A DNA stretch of 64,000 nucleotides from Streptococcus hyovaginalis DSM 12219 (GCF_000420785.1 NZ_ATVP01000010.1:1-64000), one strand, 5' to 3'; counted from the first letter of the stretch, positions 46,129 through 59,275 are shown. Translations and numbers: made by a program. The notes: generated from the sequence alone by a model not told the origin.

Positions 46129-47346
46129 ATGCAGAAGCAAGATAGTAAGATCGGGCATCTTTTGAAACTTGAGGGCTGCTCTATTCTAGTGGGTTTGAGT
46201 GCAGGTCTTTTAGATGTCGTTTTTGGAAGAGGTTTACTCTATGTTTCCGAAGTGAGGGCATCCTTTCCCTATCTCACGATCCCTTTTCTGGGATTAGTAG
46301 GGCTTATCATTACTTATGGCTATCAGCGCTTCGGTGGGGAAAGTCGTAAAGGTATGGGGCTGGTATTTGAGGTCGGTCATGGTCAGCGGAAAAGTATTCC
46401 TATGCGGCTTATCCCTTTAGTGATTGTATCAACTTGGTTAACTCATCTTTTTGGTGGATCAGCTGGTCGGGAAGGCGTTGCTGTGCAACTTGGTGCCACC
46501 TTAGCAAGTTCACTAAGTCGGTTTAAGTTTCTTAAGCTGTATGCAAGAGAGCTCCTTATTATTGGAATAGCTGCAGGTTTCGGAGGTCTTTTTCAAACTC
46601 CAATGGCTGCAACGTTATTTGCTATTGAACTGCTTATTGTTGGCAGGTTGTCCCTCCATCTTCTGTTCCCAGCTTTTACGGCAGCCTATCTTGCTAGCAG
46701 TATCAGTTATTTTTTAGGATTGGAAAAATTTGGTTACTTGATTAAGAGTGACCTCCCTTTTACTATTACAAACATAACCAAGTTATTGCTAGTAGGCGTT
46801 TTATTTGCTTTGGTGGGAAAACTATTTGCATTAGGATTAGGGCATTTGAAGTCACGTCTGTCCTATATCATCGCCAATCCTTACTTAAAGATTTTTCTGG
46901 GTGGCATACTGCTATCAGTGGTTCTTTTAACCCTGGATCAAGGTCGCTATTCTGGTTTAGGAACTAACCTGATCGAAGCTAGTTTTTTAGGCCGAGAGAT
47001 CTCTCCTTACGACTGGCTTTTGAAACTAATGATAACAATTTTTACAATAGCTATTGGCTTTCAAGGTGGCGAAGTAACACCTTTGTTTGCTATCGGAGCC
47101 AGCTTTGGTGTTGTAATAGCTCCTTTATTTGGCTTGCCAGTTGATTTAGTAGCTGGACTAGGTTATGTGGCGGTATTTGCGGCAGCTACTAACACGATTT
47201 TAGGGCCATTGATGGTCATGGGAGAAGTTTTTGGTTTTGCCAATATTCCCTATGCTTTTGTTGTGCTGGTTGTCGTGAGTTTGTGGCAGAAGGCACCATC
47301 GATTTATAGTTTGCAACAATCTGATGATACAATGGGATTCTCATGA
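46129..47346 (+). CDS. CLC-family anion transporter, possibly the fluoride-type (CLC-F) branch
   Basis: A 405-residue polytopic membrane protein with CLC motifs in altered form. Where chloride-type CLCs have GSGIPE, this has KGMGLVFE; the second motif is AGREGVAVQLGA and the third is GGEVTPLF. A Met replacing the pore Ser and a GREG-V motif resemble CLC-F fluoride/proton antiporters. I see no fluoride (crcB) riboswitch in the upstream 90 bases. AAGGAAA precedes the ATG. Confidence 0.75.
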   Translation: MQKQDSKIGHLLKLEGCSILVGLSAGLLDVVFGRGLLYVSEVRASFPYLTIPFLGLVGLIITYGYQRFGGESRKGMGLVFEVGHGQRKSIPMRLIPLVIVSTWLTHLFGGSAGREGVAVQLGATLASSLSRFKFLKLYARELLIIGIAAGFGGLFQTPMAATLFAIELLIVGRLSLHLLFPAFTAAYLASSISYFLGLEKFGYLIKSDLPFTITNITKLLLVGVLFALVGKLFALGLGHLKSRLSYIIANPYLKIFLGGILLSVVLLTLDQGRYSGLGTNLIEASFLGREISPYDWLLKLMITIFTIAIGFQGGEVTPLFAIGASFGVVIAPLFGLPVDLVAGLGYVAVFAAATNTILGPLMVMGEVFGFANIPYAFVVLVVVSLWQKAPSIYSLQQSDDTMGFS

Positions 47347-47356
47347 GAGAAATCTC

Positions 47357-47467
47357 TTTACAAAATACGTGTAGCATGTTAAGATAGGTTCTGTGTGTGA
47401 TGGACGCACGAAATACCGCTAATCCGCTGAGACAGGTACTTAAGATTAGTAAGAGAAGGAGAAAAAA
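47357..47467 (+). promoter_or_regulatory. rplS promoter and ribosomal protein L19 leader candidate
   Basis: TTTACA (47357-47362), 17 bases, TAAGAT (47380-47385) is a plausible promoter. The 75-base leader that follows contains pairable segments (GTGTGTGATGGACGCAC, and ACCGCTAATCCGCTG with later bases) and ends in AGAAGGAG. Position and size suit an autoregulatory L19 leader of Firmicutes; the match to a known family is not tested. Confidence 0.5.
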
Positions 47468-47815
47468 ATGAATCCATTAATTCAAAGTTTGACTGAAAGT
47501 CAACTACGTACTGATATCCCTGAGTTCCGCGCTGGTGACACTGTTCGCGTTCATGCGAAAGTTGTTGAAGGAAGCCGCGAACGTGTTCAGATCTTTGAAG
47601 GTGTTGTTATTTCACGTAAAGGTCAAGGCATTTCAGAAATGTACACTGTACGTAAAATGTCAGGTGGTATCGGAGTTGAGCGTACATTCCCAATTCATAC
47701 ACCACGTGTTGAAAAAATCGAAGTAACACGTCATGGTCGTGTTCGTCGTGCGAAACTTTACTACCTACGCGCATTGCAAGGTAAAGCTGCACGTATTAAA
47801 GAAATTCGTCGTTAA
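47468..47815 (+). CDS. rplS: 50S ribosomal protein L19
   Basis: A 115-residue basic ribosomal protein located at the 30S-50S interface. Recognisable by its start ([24 protein letters not shown]) and the [12 protein letters not shown] and [15 protein letters not shown] segments. AGAAGGAG precedes the ATG. It is followed by a terminator at 47936 and stands as a single-gene unit. Confidence 0.97.
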   Translation: MNPLIQSLTESQLRTDIPEFRAGDTVRVHAKVVEGSRERVQIFEGVVISRKGQGISEMYTVRKMSGGIGVERTFPIHTPRVEKIEVTRHGRVRRAKLYYLRALQGKAARIKEIRR

Positions 47816-47935
47816 TTTAGGAGACTTATCGGAAAGACTAGTGACAGAAATATCGGTATTGATTTGAGTCATTAATGCTTGAATTAACTTGATCTGCTGC
47901 TAGGTCTTTCGATGCTTTCTTTTGAGACGTATTTC

Positions 47936-47963
47936 AACTCTTCCTTTTGGGAAGGGTTTTTTT
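47936..47963 (+). terminator. Terminator of rplS
   Basis: A 9-bp stem with one G-U pair (47936-47944 with 47950-47958), then a T-run. Confidence 0.75.
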
Positions 47964-47988
47964 CGTAGAGTAGCTAGAAAGGGTCCCT

Positions 47989-48704
47989 ATGAATCAAGTT
48001 GTACCTTCTGTAAAATCAGAGTTGAGACAAGAAATTTTAGCTGGACCACGAGTGATTAAGTAATGTTCTGGTATTGAAATTTATGGACGGAAAATTAAGT
48101 CAATTATTTTTACCACAGATGTCTCAATTATTGCTAATAACAATGCCGATGCAGTTCTTGCAGTCTATCCCTTTACCCCTACACCGGCAATTTTAAAAAG
48201 TATTATGTTAGTCGCTTCGGTTCCTGTATTTGCAGGTGTTGGAGATGGCTTAACGACAGGTCAAAGAGCTGCAAATATGAGTTTGTTTTCGGAATCATAG
48301 GGGCTTTTTCAGTTGTGGTTAATGGACCTACATCGGCACAAACAATCGAGGAAATCAACAGACTTGTTGACGTTCCAATCATCTATACTGTTGTCACTGA
48401 GACAGCTGATATTGCTTCGAGAATAGCGGCTGGAGTTGACATTTTAAATGTTAGTGGGGGAGCAAAAACAGTTGACATGGTGCGTAAGATTCGTCGAGAA
48501 TTTCCGGATTTTCCAATCATGGCGACAGGCGGTCTTACGAAGGAGAGTATCATGAATGTGATTGAAGCTGGGGCTAATGCGATCACTTATACACCACCAA
48601 CAAATGGGGAAATATTTAAGAAAAAATGGGAAAATATCGTAAAGAAGTCAAGCAATATTACCTCAAAACTTGCAAGACTAGGAAGACTAATGTACAATGA
48701 ATAG
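47989..48704 (+). pseudogene. Broken TIM-barrel family gene
   Basis: The frame from ATG 47989 encodes a conserved-looking protein (MNQVVPSVKSELRQEIL, SIIFTTDVSIIANNNADAVLAVYPFTPTPAIL). It is interrupted by TAA at 48061-48063 and ends at TAG 48298-48300; the remainder continues in another frame from about 48301 to TAA at 48702-48704 (GPTSAQTIEEINRLVDVPII, LNVSGGAKT, IMATGGLTKESI, ANAITYTPPT). The shift fits one deleted base near 48290-48303. Repaired, it would be about 238 residues with an alternating beta-alpha pattern of a phosphate-binding TIM barrel, resembling a streptococcal family often annotated only as hydrolase. Confidence 0.85.
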
Positions 48705-48710
48705 TGTTGA

Positions 48711-48782
48711 GTCCTCTTAGTTAAATGGATATAACAACTCCCTCCTAAGGAGTCGTTGCTGGTTCGATTCCGGCAGGGGACA
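48711..48782 (+). tRNA. tRNA-Arg (anticodon CCT)
   Basis: A 72-base cloverleaf. The 7-bp acceptor stem pairs GTCCTCT with AGGGGAC (one G-U), the anticodon arm is ACTCC-CTCCTAA-GGAGT giving anticodon CCT, and the T-arm contains GGTTCGATTCC. The discriminator base is A at 48782; CCA is not encoded. It decodes AGG. Confidence 0.95.
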
Positions 48783-48824
48783 TGTCCCTAATAAGTATCT
48801 AACGGAGAGAAAAGGAGTATTTTT

Positions 48825-48956
48825 ATGTTCAAACAATCAAGTGTAAAATCTAAAACAAATCAAAAATCTTTCAAATTGACAGATATGATCAAATTGATCG
48901 CATTGCTTATCCCAGTGATTCAATTATTACGTCAAATGAAAAATAGTCGAAAATAA
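48825..48956 (+). CDS. Conserved-looking 43-residue basic membrane microprotein
   Basis: An ATG at 48825, preceded by AAAAGGAG at ideal spacing, opens a 43-residue frame: a basic N-terminal half (MFKQSSVKSKTNQKSFK), one hydrophobic segment (MIKLIALLIPVIQLL) and a basic tail (RQMKNSRK). It has its own terminator right after. The combination of a good ribosome binding site, a sharp terminator and the amphipathic layout argues for a real gene. I do not recognise a function. Confidence 0.65.
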   Translation: MFKQSSVKSKTNQKSFKLTDMIKLIALLIPVIQLLRQMKNSRK

Positions 48957-48979
48957 TAACGAAACAGTATTGTTCAATT

Positions 48980-49007
48980 AGCCAAGTGATGACATTTGGC
49001 TTTTTTG
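48980..49007 (+). terminator. Terminator after the tRNA-Arg/microprotein unit
   Basis: A 9-bp stem with one G-U pair (48980-48988 with 48993-49001), ATGA loop, then TTTTT. Confidence 0.85.
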
Positions 49008-49083
49008 ATGGTTAAAAACAAGGTGAGTATCACTGTAATCGTGGTATAATCATTATTAATTTAGTTTAGGGAGTAAAGGTTAG

Positions 49084-50283
49084 TTGAAAAACGCTATTAA
49101 TAGACGGATTGACTTTATTTTAATTATTCCGGTCTTCTTTCTTTTAGTCATCGGATTTGTTGCAATCTACATTGCGGTGGTAAATGATTATCCTGACAGG
49201 GTAATGCAGATGATGTTGCAACAGGGAGCTTGGGTTACTTTGGGACTTTTTATAGCCTTTGTCGTTATGCTTTTTGATACGGCATTTTTGTGGAAGGCAA
49301 CCCCTATATTATACCTATTAGGATTGGGGATAATGACCCTGCCACTTTTTTTCTACAGTCCAGCCTTGGTAGAGTCGACTGGTGCTAAAAATTGGATTAC
49401 AATCGGTAATGTGACCCTTTTTCAACCTTCTGAGTTTATGAAGATTGCCTATATTTTAGCACTGGCCGAGGTAACCATATGGTTTCGCATACGTTTTGAA
49501 AAACTGAGTTTGGCAAATGACATTAAGCTTCTGGGCTTTTATAGTTTAGTTAGTCTACCTGTGCTTATTTTGTTGGGCTTACAGAAGGATTTAGGTACAG
49601 CCCTGGTTTTTGTTGCCATTTTAAGTGGTGTCAGTTTTATGTCAGGGATTCACTGGAAAATTGTGGTGACAATTGTGACCTTGCTCATCCTCTTCTTTTC
49701 GGTTTTTATGCTTGTTTTTCTATGGGAACCGGGGCGAGAATTTCTATATCATATGGGGATGGACACTTATCAAATTAATCGTATTTCAGCTTGGTTAAAC
49801 CCTTTTGATTTTGCCTCTAGTATCGCTTATCAGCAAACCCAAGGCATGTTATCTATAGGTAGTGGCGGTGTTTTAGGGAAGGGCTTCTCTATCTTAGAAC
49901 TATCTGTACCTGTTAGAGAAAGTGATATGATTTTCACAGTGATTGCTGAAGATTTTGGGTTTGTCGGAGGAGCCATTACTTTAGCCCTTTATTTAGTTTT
50001 AATCTATCGGATGGTTCTCATTACTCTAGAGTCTAACAATCAATTCTATACTTTCATATCTGCTGGTTTTATCATGATGATTTTGTTTCATATTTTTGAA
50101 AACATTGGTGCTGCAATCGGTATTTTACCACTAACAGGAATACCGTTACCGTTTATTTCACAAGGAGGAAGCTCCTTAATTTCTAACTTGATTGGGGTAG
50201 GTCTTGTCTTATCGATATCGTATCAAAATCGAATCCATCAAGAAGAGGCCAGAATGCAACGTTATGGTCGCGCAATACAATAG
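49084..50283 (+). CDS. rodA: Rod-shape/peripheral peptidoglycan polymerase RodA (SEDS family)
   Basis: A 399-residue SEDS glycosyltransferase with about ten transmembrane helices that polymerises lipid II. Family signatures: GAKNWITIGNVTLFQPSEFMKIAYI, the LQKDLGTALVF motif with the conserved Asp, and the C-terminal GIPLPFISQGGSS. It lies upstream of gyrB, the place rodA takes in other streptococci, so RodA is preferred over FtsW. The start is TTG 49084 behind AAAGG. Confidence 0.9.
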   Translation: MKNAINRRIDFILIIPVFFLLVIGFVAIYIAVVNDYPDRVMQMMLQQGAWVTLGLFIAFVVMLFDTAFLWKATPILYLLGLGIMTLPLFFYSPALVESTGAKNWITIGNVTLFQPSEFMKIAYILALAEVTIWFRIRFEKLSLANDIKLLGFYSLVSLPVLILLGLQKDLGTALVFVAILSGVSFMSGIHWKIVVTIVTLLILFFSVFMLVFLWEPGREFLYHMGMDTYQINRISAWLNPFDFASSIAYQQTQGMLSIGSGGVLGKGFSILELSVPVRESDMIFTVIAEDFGFVGGAITLALYLVLIYRMVLITLESNNQFYTFISAGFIMMILFHIFENIGAAIGILPLTGIPLPFISQGGSSLISNLIGVGLVLSISYQNRIHQEEARMQRYGRAIQ

Positions 50284-50312
50284 GATTGGCCATCAAGGAC
50301 AGTCCTATTTTC
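50279..50312 (+). terminator. Terminator of rodA
   Basis: A 10-bp stem with one G-U pair (50279-50288 with 50300-50309), overlapping the rodA stop, then TT-rich sequence. Confidence 0.65.
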
Positions 50313-50345
50313 TTACATAAAATAAGGTAAAATAAGAGAAATTAT

Positions 50346-52416
<2,071 letters not shown>

Positions 52417-52512
52417 TCTTACTTGACAAAAAGGGGTGCGAGGCACTGACAAGTATGGTATAATCGTTATGCTATAAGACTTTAAAAAAGGAATATTACT
52501 AAGGAGATTTAC

Positions 52513-54237
52513 ATGTCGAGCGGAATTGTATTAGTGATAGTAGCAATTGTTTTATTAGTGATTGTTGCTTATCTTATCGCCGCGATCATACGAAAACGAA
52601 ATGATTCGCTGATAGCTAATTTAGTAAACGAAAAGACAGAAATTGAACAGTTACCTGTGATTTCTGAGATTGAAGGTGTCAAATCCCTACATCTTATTGG
52701 GCAGAGTCAGGCTAATTTTAGAGAATGGCAACAGAAATGGGAAGATATTGCCAATAATTCATTAAAGGAAATCGAAAAGCAACTGTTTGATGCTGAGAAT
52801 CTCAACGATACCTTCCATTTCATCAAAGCAAAGGCTGAAATTGACAATGTTGATAGTCAGTTAAAGTTGGTTCGAGAAGATATTGAAGCTATTCGTGAAG
52901 CTTTGGATATTTTAAAAGCTCAAGAAGAAAAAAATAGTGCACGTGTTAAACACGCTCTAGATCTTTATGAAGAATTGCAACATGCCATTAATGAGAATAG
53001 TGACAATTATGGTACAACGATGCCAGAAATTGAAAAGCAACTCAAGAATATTGAAAAAGAATTTTCGCAATTTGTGACCTTGAATTCTTCAGGTGACCCT
53101 GTGGAAGCCTCAGCGCTTTTGGATAAGGCTGAAGAACATACGATTGCTCTAGGACAAATCTCTGAAAAAATTCCGGCTATTGTGACTAAATTAGAAGATG
53201 ATTTCCCTGATCAATTAGATGACCTCGAGACAGGATACGCTCGTCTCCTAGAAGAGAATTATCATTTTAAGGAAAAAAATATCGAAATTCGTTTCCAAAC
53301 GATTCGTGATGCGATACGGTCAACCTCTAACAGTTTAGTCAGTCTAGATCTTGATAAGGCAAATGAAGATAACGAGGATATTCAGGAAAAGATCAATCAG
53401 CTTTATGACGTTTTCGAACGTGAGATTGAGGCACATGGTAAGGTTGTTAAAAATAGTAAAATTATCCCTGACTACTTAGCTCACGCCAAAGCTAATAATC
53501 TTCAGTTATCAAATGAATTAAATCGTCTATCTAAAAAATACATTTTGAATGATAGTGAAGCTGTTAATATCCGCCATTTCGATCAAGAATTAACAGCTAT
53601 TGAAGAAAAAGTGCTTCCTGATATCCTTCATCTAGAAGAACAAGAAAAACCTTTTTCTGTTCTTGAGGGACGATTAGAGGAGACTTTAAAAACCTTGTCG
53701 CGTATTGAAAACTCACAACTTGAAGTTGCACAAGAGTTAGAAGCAGTAGAACAAACGGAAAATACAGCACGTGAGAAATTAGATACTTATATTACCAAAC
53801 TTCATATGATCAAACGTTATATGGAGAAACGTCATTTACCAGGTATCCCGCAAGAATTCCTTAGCGTCTTTTTCACAGCTAGCGCACAGTTGGAAGCTTT
53901 GATGGATGAATTAAGCAGAGGTCGGATTCACGTTGAAACGGTTGCGAGAATGACGGAAGCTGCGACAGCTTCTTTGGAAAATTTGGAAGAAACAACTTAC
54001 CGTGTCGTCCAGAATGCCTCATTAACTGAGCAACTCTTACAGTACTCAAATCGTTATCGTAGTTTTGAACCGGGAGTTCAGAGTAGCTTTGAACACTCTT
54101 TGAAGTTGTTTGAGCAAGACTATGATTACCAAGGATCATTTGAAGAAATTTCATACGCCTTAGAGACTGTTGAACCAGGAGTAACAGATCGCTTTGTCAA
54201 CTCTTACGAAAAAACACGTGAAGAGATTCTACTCTAA
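52513..54237 (+). CDS. ezrA: Septation ring formation regulator EzrA
   Basis: EzrA is a membrane-anchored spectrin-like protein that organises FtsZ and wall synthesis at the division site. The 574-residue protein has one N-terminal transmembrane helix (about 4-24) followed by long acidic coiled-coil repeats. AAGGAG precedes the ATG, and an extended -10 box TGGTATAAT lies at about 52456-52464. It follows gyrB, as in other streptococci. Confidence 0.94.
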   Translation: MSSGIVLVIVAIVLLVIVAYLIAAIIRKRNDSLIANLVNEKTEIEQLPVISEIEGVKSLHLIGQSQANFREWQQKWEDIANNSLKEIEKQLFDAENLNDTFHFIKAKAEIDNVDSQLKLVREDIEAIREALDILKAQEEKNSARVKHALDLYEELQHAINENSDNYGTTMPEIEKQLKNIEKEFSQFVTLNSSGDPVEASALLDKAEEHTIALGQISEKIPAIVTKLEDDFPDQLDDLETGYARLLEENYHFKEKNIEIRFQTIRDAIRSTSNSLVSLDLDKANEDNEDIQEKINQLYDVFEREIEAHGKVVKNSKIIPDYLAHAKANNLQLSNELNRLSKKYILNDSEAVNIRHFDQELTAIEEKVLPDILHLEEQEKPFSVLEGRLEETLKTLSRIENSQLEVAQELEAVEQTENTAREKLDTYITKLHMIKRYMEKRHLPGIPQEFLSVFFTASAQLEALMDELSRGRIHVETVARMTEAATASLENLEETTYRVVQNASLTEQLLQYSNRYRSFEPGVQSSFEHSLKLFEQDYDYQGSFEEISYALETVEPGVTDRFVNSYEKTREEILL

Positions 54238-54239
54238 GC

Positions 54240-54278
54240 AAAAAGAGAAGTAAGCCTAACAGCTTACTTCTCTTTTTT
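54240..54278. terminator. Bidirectional terminator between ezrA and the Nudix gene
   Basis: A long stem of about 16 bp centred on the loop CTAACA (54256-54261), flanked by A-run and T-run, between convergent genes; it overlaps the 3' end of the Nudix gene. Confidence 0.9.
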
Positions 54279-54782
54279 TATTTCCCATTGCTTTGTATGG
54301 AGGTAATGAGTTAATAGTTCCTTTTGTTTTGGGATGACGCGTTCAATATCTAGAAAATCAGGTAGTTCTTCTGGTGCAATCCATCTCCATTCAGTTGTCT
54401 CTCCTTCTTGAAGTGTGACGATCGATTTATCACCGTCATAAAAGGCATAATAATTATGATAGATTGAAAATTCTTCGGGTACAACTGTTTCGATTAGAAA
54501 AGTTACACTTTGTGGCGACAAACCCGTTTCCTCATGTATTTCTCTCTTGATAGCTGTAAGTGATGTCTCGTCTTTTAGAACAGAGCCACCTGCACTGGCT
54601 TCATAATAATTTGGGTAAATTGGCTTATGGCTATCTCGTTTCATAAATAAAACGCTACCATCTTGAGCCTGAATAATAGCCTCGGCGACAAGGTGGAAAA
54701 GACCGTTGGGGATTTGTTGACCTCTGATGAGAGTTTCTCCTGTTTTTTCAACCTTAGCAGTATAAGCATCCCAAAGTTCCAT
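54264..54782 (-). CDS. Nudix hydrolase
   Basis: A 172-residue pyrophosphohydrolase. The full Nudix box G-x5-E-x7-R-E-x2-E-E-x-G is present (GGSVLKDETSLTAIKREI through HEETGL). The N-terminal WDAYTA and the isopentenyl-diphosphate-isomerase-like layout (KRDSHKPIYPNYYEASAGG) suggest the YfcD-type group, but the substrate is unknown. AAAGGAG precedes the ATG. It is divergent from the glycerate kinase gene. Confidence 0.88.
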   Translation of the reverse strand: MELWDAYTAKVEKTGETLIRGQQIPNGLFHLVAEAIIQAQDGSVLFMKRDSHKPIYPNYYEASAGGSVLKDETSLTAIKREIHEETGLSPQSVTFLIETVVPEEFSIYHNYYAFYDGDKSIVTLQEGETTEWRWIAPEELPDFLDIERVIPKQKELLTHYLHTKQWEIKKEK

Positions 54783-54837
54783 TTTTTAGCTCCTTTCAAG
54801 TATAATAAGTGTAAGTAAAACAATGTGGAGGAGTGTC

Positions 54838-55941
54838 ATGCATATTTTAATTGCGCCAGATTCATTTAAAGAAAGTTTATCAGCATTAGAAGTTGCTAAA
54901 GCGATTCGGAATGGTCTTCAAGCCTCTCTGCCAAAAGCAACGTTTGATCTAATGCCTGTCGCTGATGGTGGTGAGGGGACTGCTCTCGCTCTAGCACAGA
55001 ATAAAAGAATGACCTTAAAAAGGGTGAAGCTAGAGCACGCCTATAATCAATCTAAGGAAGTTTCTTATGCTCTTGACCATGAAATGGCCGTTTTTGATAT
55101 GGCCGCTATCTGTGGCTTGGAACTTATCCCAGAGAATGAGCGTCATTCCTTAATGGTATCCACTGAAGGTGTCGGTGAAATGATCCGATTTTTGGTAAAT
55201 GAAGGCGTAAAAAAGATCTTGATAGGCGTCGGAGGGTCCGCGACAAATGATGGTGGTATCGGAATGGCTAAAGCGCTAGGATATGATTTCAAAGATGAGT
55301 CATCACGTTCTGTAGAAGCATTGGCTAAGAATATTTCGGTGATTAAAACTATCCAGAGTGACAATCGATTGGACTTATCAGGTATAACCATCGTGGTTCT
55401 AGCAGATGTCACGAATCCATTATGTGGACCTGATGGAGCAGCATATACCTATGGGCCACAAAAAGGATTGACTACCTTCGAAATTGAGCAAGTTGACAGG
55501 GATCTTGAGCAATTCTATGAGGCTCATTTTCCTGATTTACTAGGTCAAATCTCCTTAGGAGCAGGAGGAGGGATGGCTGCAGGTTTAAGAGCTTTTGCGG
55601 GAGCTACAGTCACAAGTGGCATTTCCTATTTGCTAGATACTATTGATTTTGATTGGAGAGCTTCCGTTGCTGACCTCGTCATTGTAGGGGAAGGACGCTT
55701 AGATCGCCAGAGTTTATCAGGTAAGGCTCCGATAGGAGTTGCTAAACGTGTCCCGAGCGGGAAAAAAGTTATTGCAATCTGTGGCAGTGTATCGGATGAT
55801 ATTAGTGGATTTCCGATAAATGGTATTCATGCGGCATTTCCAATCATTCCAAATATACCTTATAGTAACGCGGCTTTATTTAATAAAACATCAGTTAACC
55901 TTGAGCGCACAGGAGCGGCAATAGGTCAGTTATTGCTATAA
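54838..55941 (+). CDS. Glycerate kinase (GarK/GlxK type)
   Basis: Phosphorylates glycerate, feeding it into glycolysis. From ATG 54838, which has TGGAGGAG upstream, the protein is 367 residues. Family motifs: IAPDSFKESLSALEVA at the N-terminus, MPVADGGEGTA, IGVGGSATNDGGIGMAKALG and GAGGGMAAGLRAF. An upstream in-frame ATG at 54823 precedes the ribosome binding site and is rejected. No sugar-acid genes are next to it. Confidence 0.93.
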   Translation: MHILIAPDSFKESLSALEVAKAIRNGLQASLPKATFDLMPVADGGEGTALALAQNKRMTLKRVKLEHAYNQSKEVSYALDHEMAVFDMAAICGLELIPENERHSLMVSTEGVGEMIRFLVNEGVKKILIGVGGSATNDGGIGMAKALGYDFKDESSRSVEALAKNISVIKTIQSDNRLDLSGITIVVLADVTNPLCGPDGAAYTYGPQKGLTTFEIEQVDRDLEQFYEAHFPDLLGQISLGAGGGMAAGLRAFAGATVTSGISYLLDTIDFDWRASVADLVIVGEGRLDRQSLSGKAPIGVAKRVPSGKKVIAICGSVSDDISGFPINGIHAAFPIIPNIPYSNAALFNKTSVNLERTGAAIGQLLL

Positions 55942-55965
55942 CAAGCAATTGCTATTAGAGTATAT

Positions 55966-56412
55966 CTATTTACCAAATAAACGCTTTAAAAAATTCTTCT
56001 TAGGAGCGTTTTCGGTTTGCTGATTTTCTAAATGGAAAACTTTAAAAAGATCGGTTTCCTCTCTATTCACAGCATGATCTGTGGCAAGGACAATTGCAAA
56101 AGGAGAGGTTGTGATTTTATTTTGGATAATGGACGAAGGGATATGATTTTCTTTAGCATTTTTCATATATGCCATCTGTTTTTCGAGAGGTATCTCAGAA
56201 GCAATCGTCATTTTGAGACTGTCATTTTGCTTGAGTTCGCTTTGAATAGCCTGATCCAATAAGGTTAGAGTATTTTCGTTGTTTAGGTCTTTCGTTTGTA
56301 CAGTGACTAAGACACGCTCTTTAAATGTTCCTAAATAATAGCGCTGTTCACCGGGATTTAACACTTTATTTCCTGATGAACGTTCTAAAATGGTTTGATT
56401 AATATCAGTCAT
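55966..56412 (-). CDS. DUF1694 (YueI-like) protein
   Basis: A 148-residue soluble protein of the YueI family. Typical stretches are GNKVLNPGEQRYYLGTFKERV and VLATDHAVNRE. The function is unknown. I chose the ATG complementary to 56412 because GGAGGAG precedes it; the longer frame begins within that site. It is transcribed away from eno. Confidence 0.82.
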   Translation of the reverse strand: MTDINQTILERSSGNKVLNPGEQRYYLGTFKERVLVTVQTKDLNNENTLTLLDQAIQSELKQNDSLKMTIASEIPLEKQMAYMKNAKENHIPSSIIQNKITTSPFAIVLATDHAVNREETDLFKVFHLENQQTENAPKKNFLKRLFGK

Positions 56413-56487
56413 AATCTCCTCCAATACTATACTATGAGAAATATTGTACTATAATTTTCAATTTTTCTGAAAAGTTTGCCTTTTGAA

Positions 56488-57859
<1,372 letters not shown>

Positions 57860-57878
57860 TAGTCAGTAAAACTATTGA

Positions 57879-57907
57879 AGAGAGGCTGATGCAGTCTCTC
57901 TTTTTTC
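57879..57907 (+). terminator. Terminator of eno
   Basis: A 10-bp stem with one G-U pair (57879-57888 with 57892-57901), ATG loop, then TTTTTT. Confidence 0.85.
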
Positions 57908-57911
57908 TGAG

Positions 57912-57951
57912 CTTTATAAGATTAGTGAGTTTACCCACTAATCTTATAAAG
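57912..57951. repeat. Perfect 16-bp inverted repeat after eno
   Basis: Positions 57912-57927 pair perfectly with 57936-57951 around an 8-base loop. It lies right after the eno terminator, so it is not needed for termination. Its core AGATTAG...AGTTTA...CTAATCT is shared with the hairpin at 356-380. Confidence 0.7.
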
Positions 57952-57978
57952 ATACAATTTTCTGATCATAAATAAATG

Positions 57979-58006
57979 AAAAACTACTCTGAGGAGTGGT
58001 TTTTTA
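57979..58006 (+). terminator. Second hairpin terminator before pepT
   Basis: A 10-bp stem with one G-U pair (57980-57989 with 57994-58003) followed by T residues, directly ahead of the pepT -10 box TATAAT (about 58009-58014). Confidence 0.65.
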
Positions 58007-58048
58007 TGTTATAATTTAGAACGATAACAACAGAAAAAGGAGTTGCAA

Positions 58049-59275
58049 ATGTCTTATCAAAACTTACTTGAACGCTTTTTAACATATGTAAAGATTAACA
58101 CGCGAAGCGATGACTCCAGTCGGACAACACCAAGTACACAAAGTCAGGTTGACTTTGCTTTGACTGTTCTTAAACCAGAAATGGAAAAAATGGGTTTGCA
58201 AGATGTGCATTATTTAGAGTCAAATGGCTATATCGTTGGAACGTTGCCGGCAAATTCTGAGAAATTTACCTCTAAAATTGGTTACATTTCCCATATTGAT
58301 ACAGCTGATTTTAATGCCGAAGGGGTCAATCCACAAATTATTGAAAATTATGATGGATCGTCGATAAAACTTGGTCAATCAGGGTATGAGTTGTCTCCAA
58401 AAGATTTCCCTAATTTAGCAAATTATTATGGCCAAACATTAATTACAACGGATGGAACAACTTTGTTAGGGGCAGATGATAAGGCGGGTATTGCTGAGAT
58501 TATGACAGCTATGGAATATCTCGTCAACCATCCAGAGATTGAACATGGGGAAATAAGAGTTGGTTTCGGACCTGATGAAGAAATTGGTGTAGGGGCTGAT
58601 AAATTTGATGTCGAGGATTTCGATGTTGACTTTGCTTACACGATTGATGGTGGTGCTCTGGGAGAATTGCAGTTTGAAACATTTAATGCAGCGGCAGCCG
58701 AAATTTCCTTCAAGGGTCGTAATGTTCACCCAGCAACTGCTAAGAATCAAATGATTAATGCTTTTCAAATGGCTATTGATTTTCATAATGCACTTCCAGA
58801 TTCGGATCGACCAGAGTTGACAGAAGGTTATGAAGGTTTTTATCATTTGCATGGATTTGAAGGTGCAGTTGAAGAAGCGAAAATAGCCTATATTATTAGA
58901 GATTTTGACAAAGATTCATTTGAAAAACGTAAAACAAACTTGCTGACGATTGCGGACAAGATGAACCAGGAATTAGGAGAGGAGCGCGTTATTGTTTCGT
59001 TAAAAGATCAGTACTATAATATGCGCCAGGTGATTGAAAAGGATATGACTCCGATTACTATTGCCAAAGAAGTTATGGAAGGTTTGAATATTAGACCTAT
59101 TATCGAACCTGTTCGAGGTGGAACAGATGGTTCAAAAATCTCATTCATGGGCATTCCTACACCAAATATTTTTGCCGGTGGTGAAAACATGCACGGTCGT
59201 TTTGAATATGTCAGTCTTGAGACGATGGAAAAAGCAGTTGATGTGATTGTTGGCATCTCGAGCTATCGTCAATAG
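58049..59275 (+). CDS. pepT: Peptidase T (tripeptidase)
   Basis: A zinc-dependent M20 aminotripeptidase. From ATG 58049, behind AAAAGGAG, it has 408 residues. Metal-site motifs: [43 protein letters not shown] and the C-terminal [22 protein letters not shown]. It lies after the eno unit and before ebsA, an order common in streptococci. It supports peptide use in a proteolytic lifestyle. Confidence 0.95.
   Translation: MSYQNLLERFLTYVKINTRSDDSSRTTPSTQSQVDFALTVLKPEMEKMGLQDVHYLESNGYIVGTLPANSEKFTSKIGYISHIDTADFNAEGVNPQIIENYDGSSIKLGQSGYELSPKDFPNLANYYGQTLITTDGTTLLGADDKAGIAEIMTAMEYLVNHPEIEHGEIRVGFGPDEEIGVGADKFDVEDFDVDFAYTIDGGALGELQFETFNAAAAEISFKGRNVHPATAKNQMINAFQMAIDFHNALPDSDRPELTEGYEGFYHLHGFEGAVEEAKIAYIIRDFDKDSFEKRKTNLLTIADKMNQELGEERVIVSLKDQYYNMRQVIEKDMTPITIAKEVMEGLNIRPIIEPVRGGTDGSKISFMGIPTPNIFAGGENMHGRFEYVSLETMEKAVDVIVGISSYRQ

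Noticed and set aside
48700..48800. Prophage or integrative element attachment at tRNA-Arg
   Set aside because: No integrase, no direct repeat of the tRNA 3' end and no phage genes nearby; only a decayed neighbour gene.
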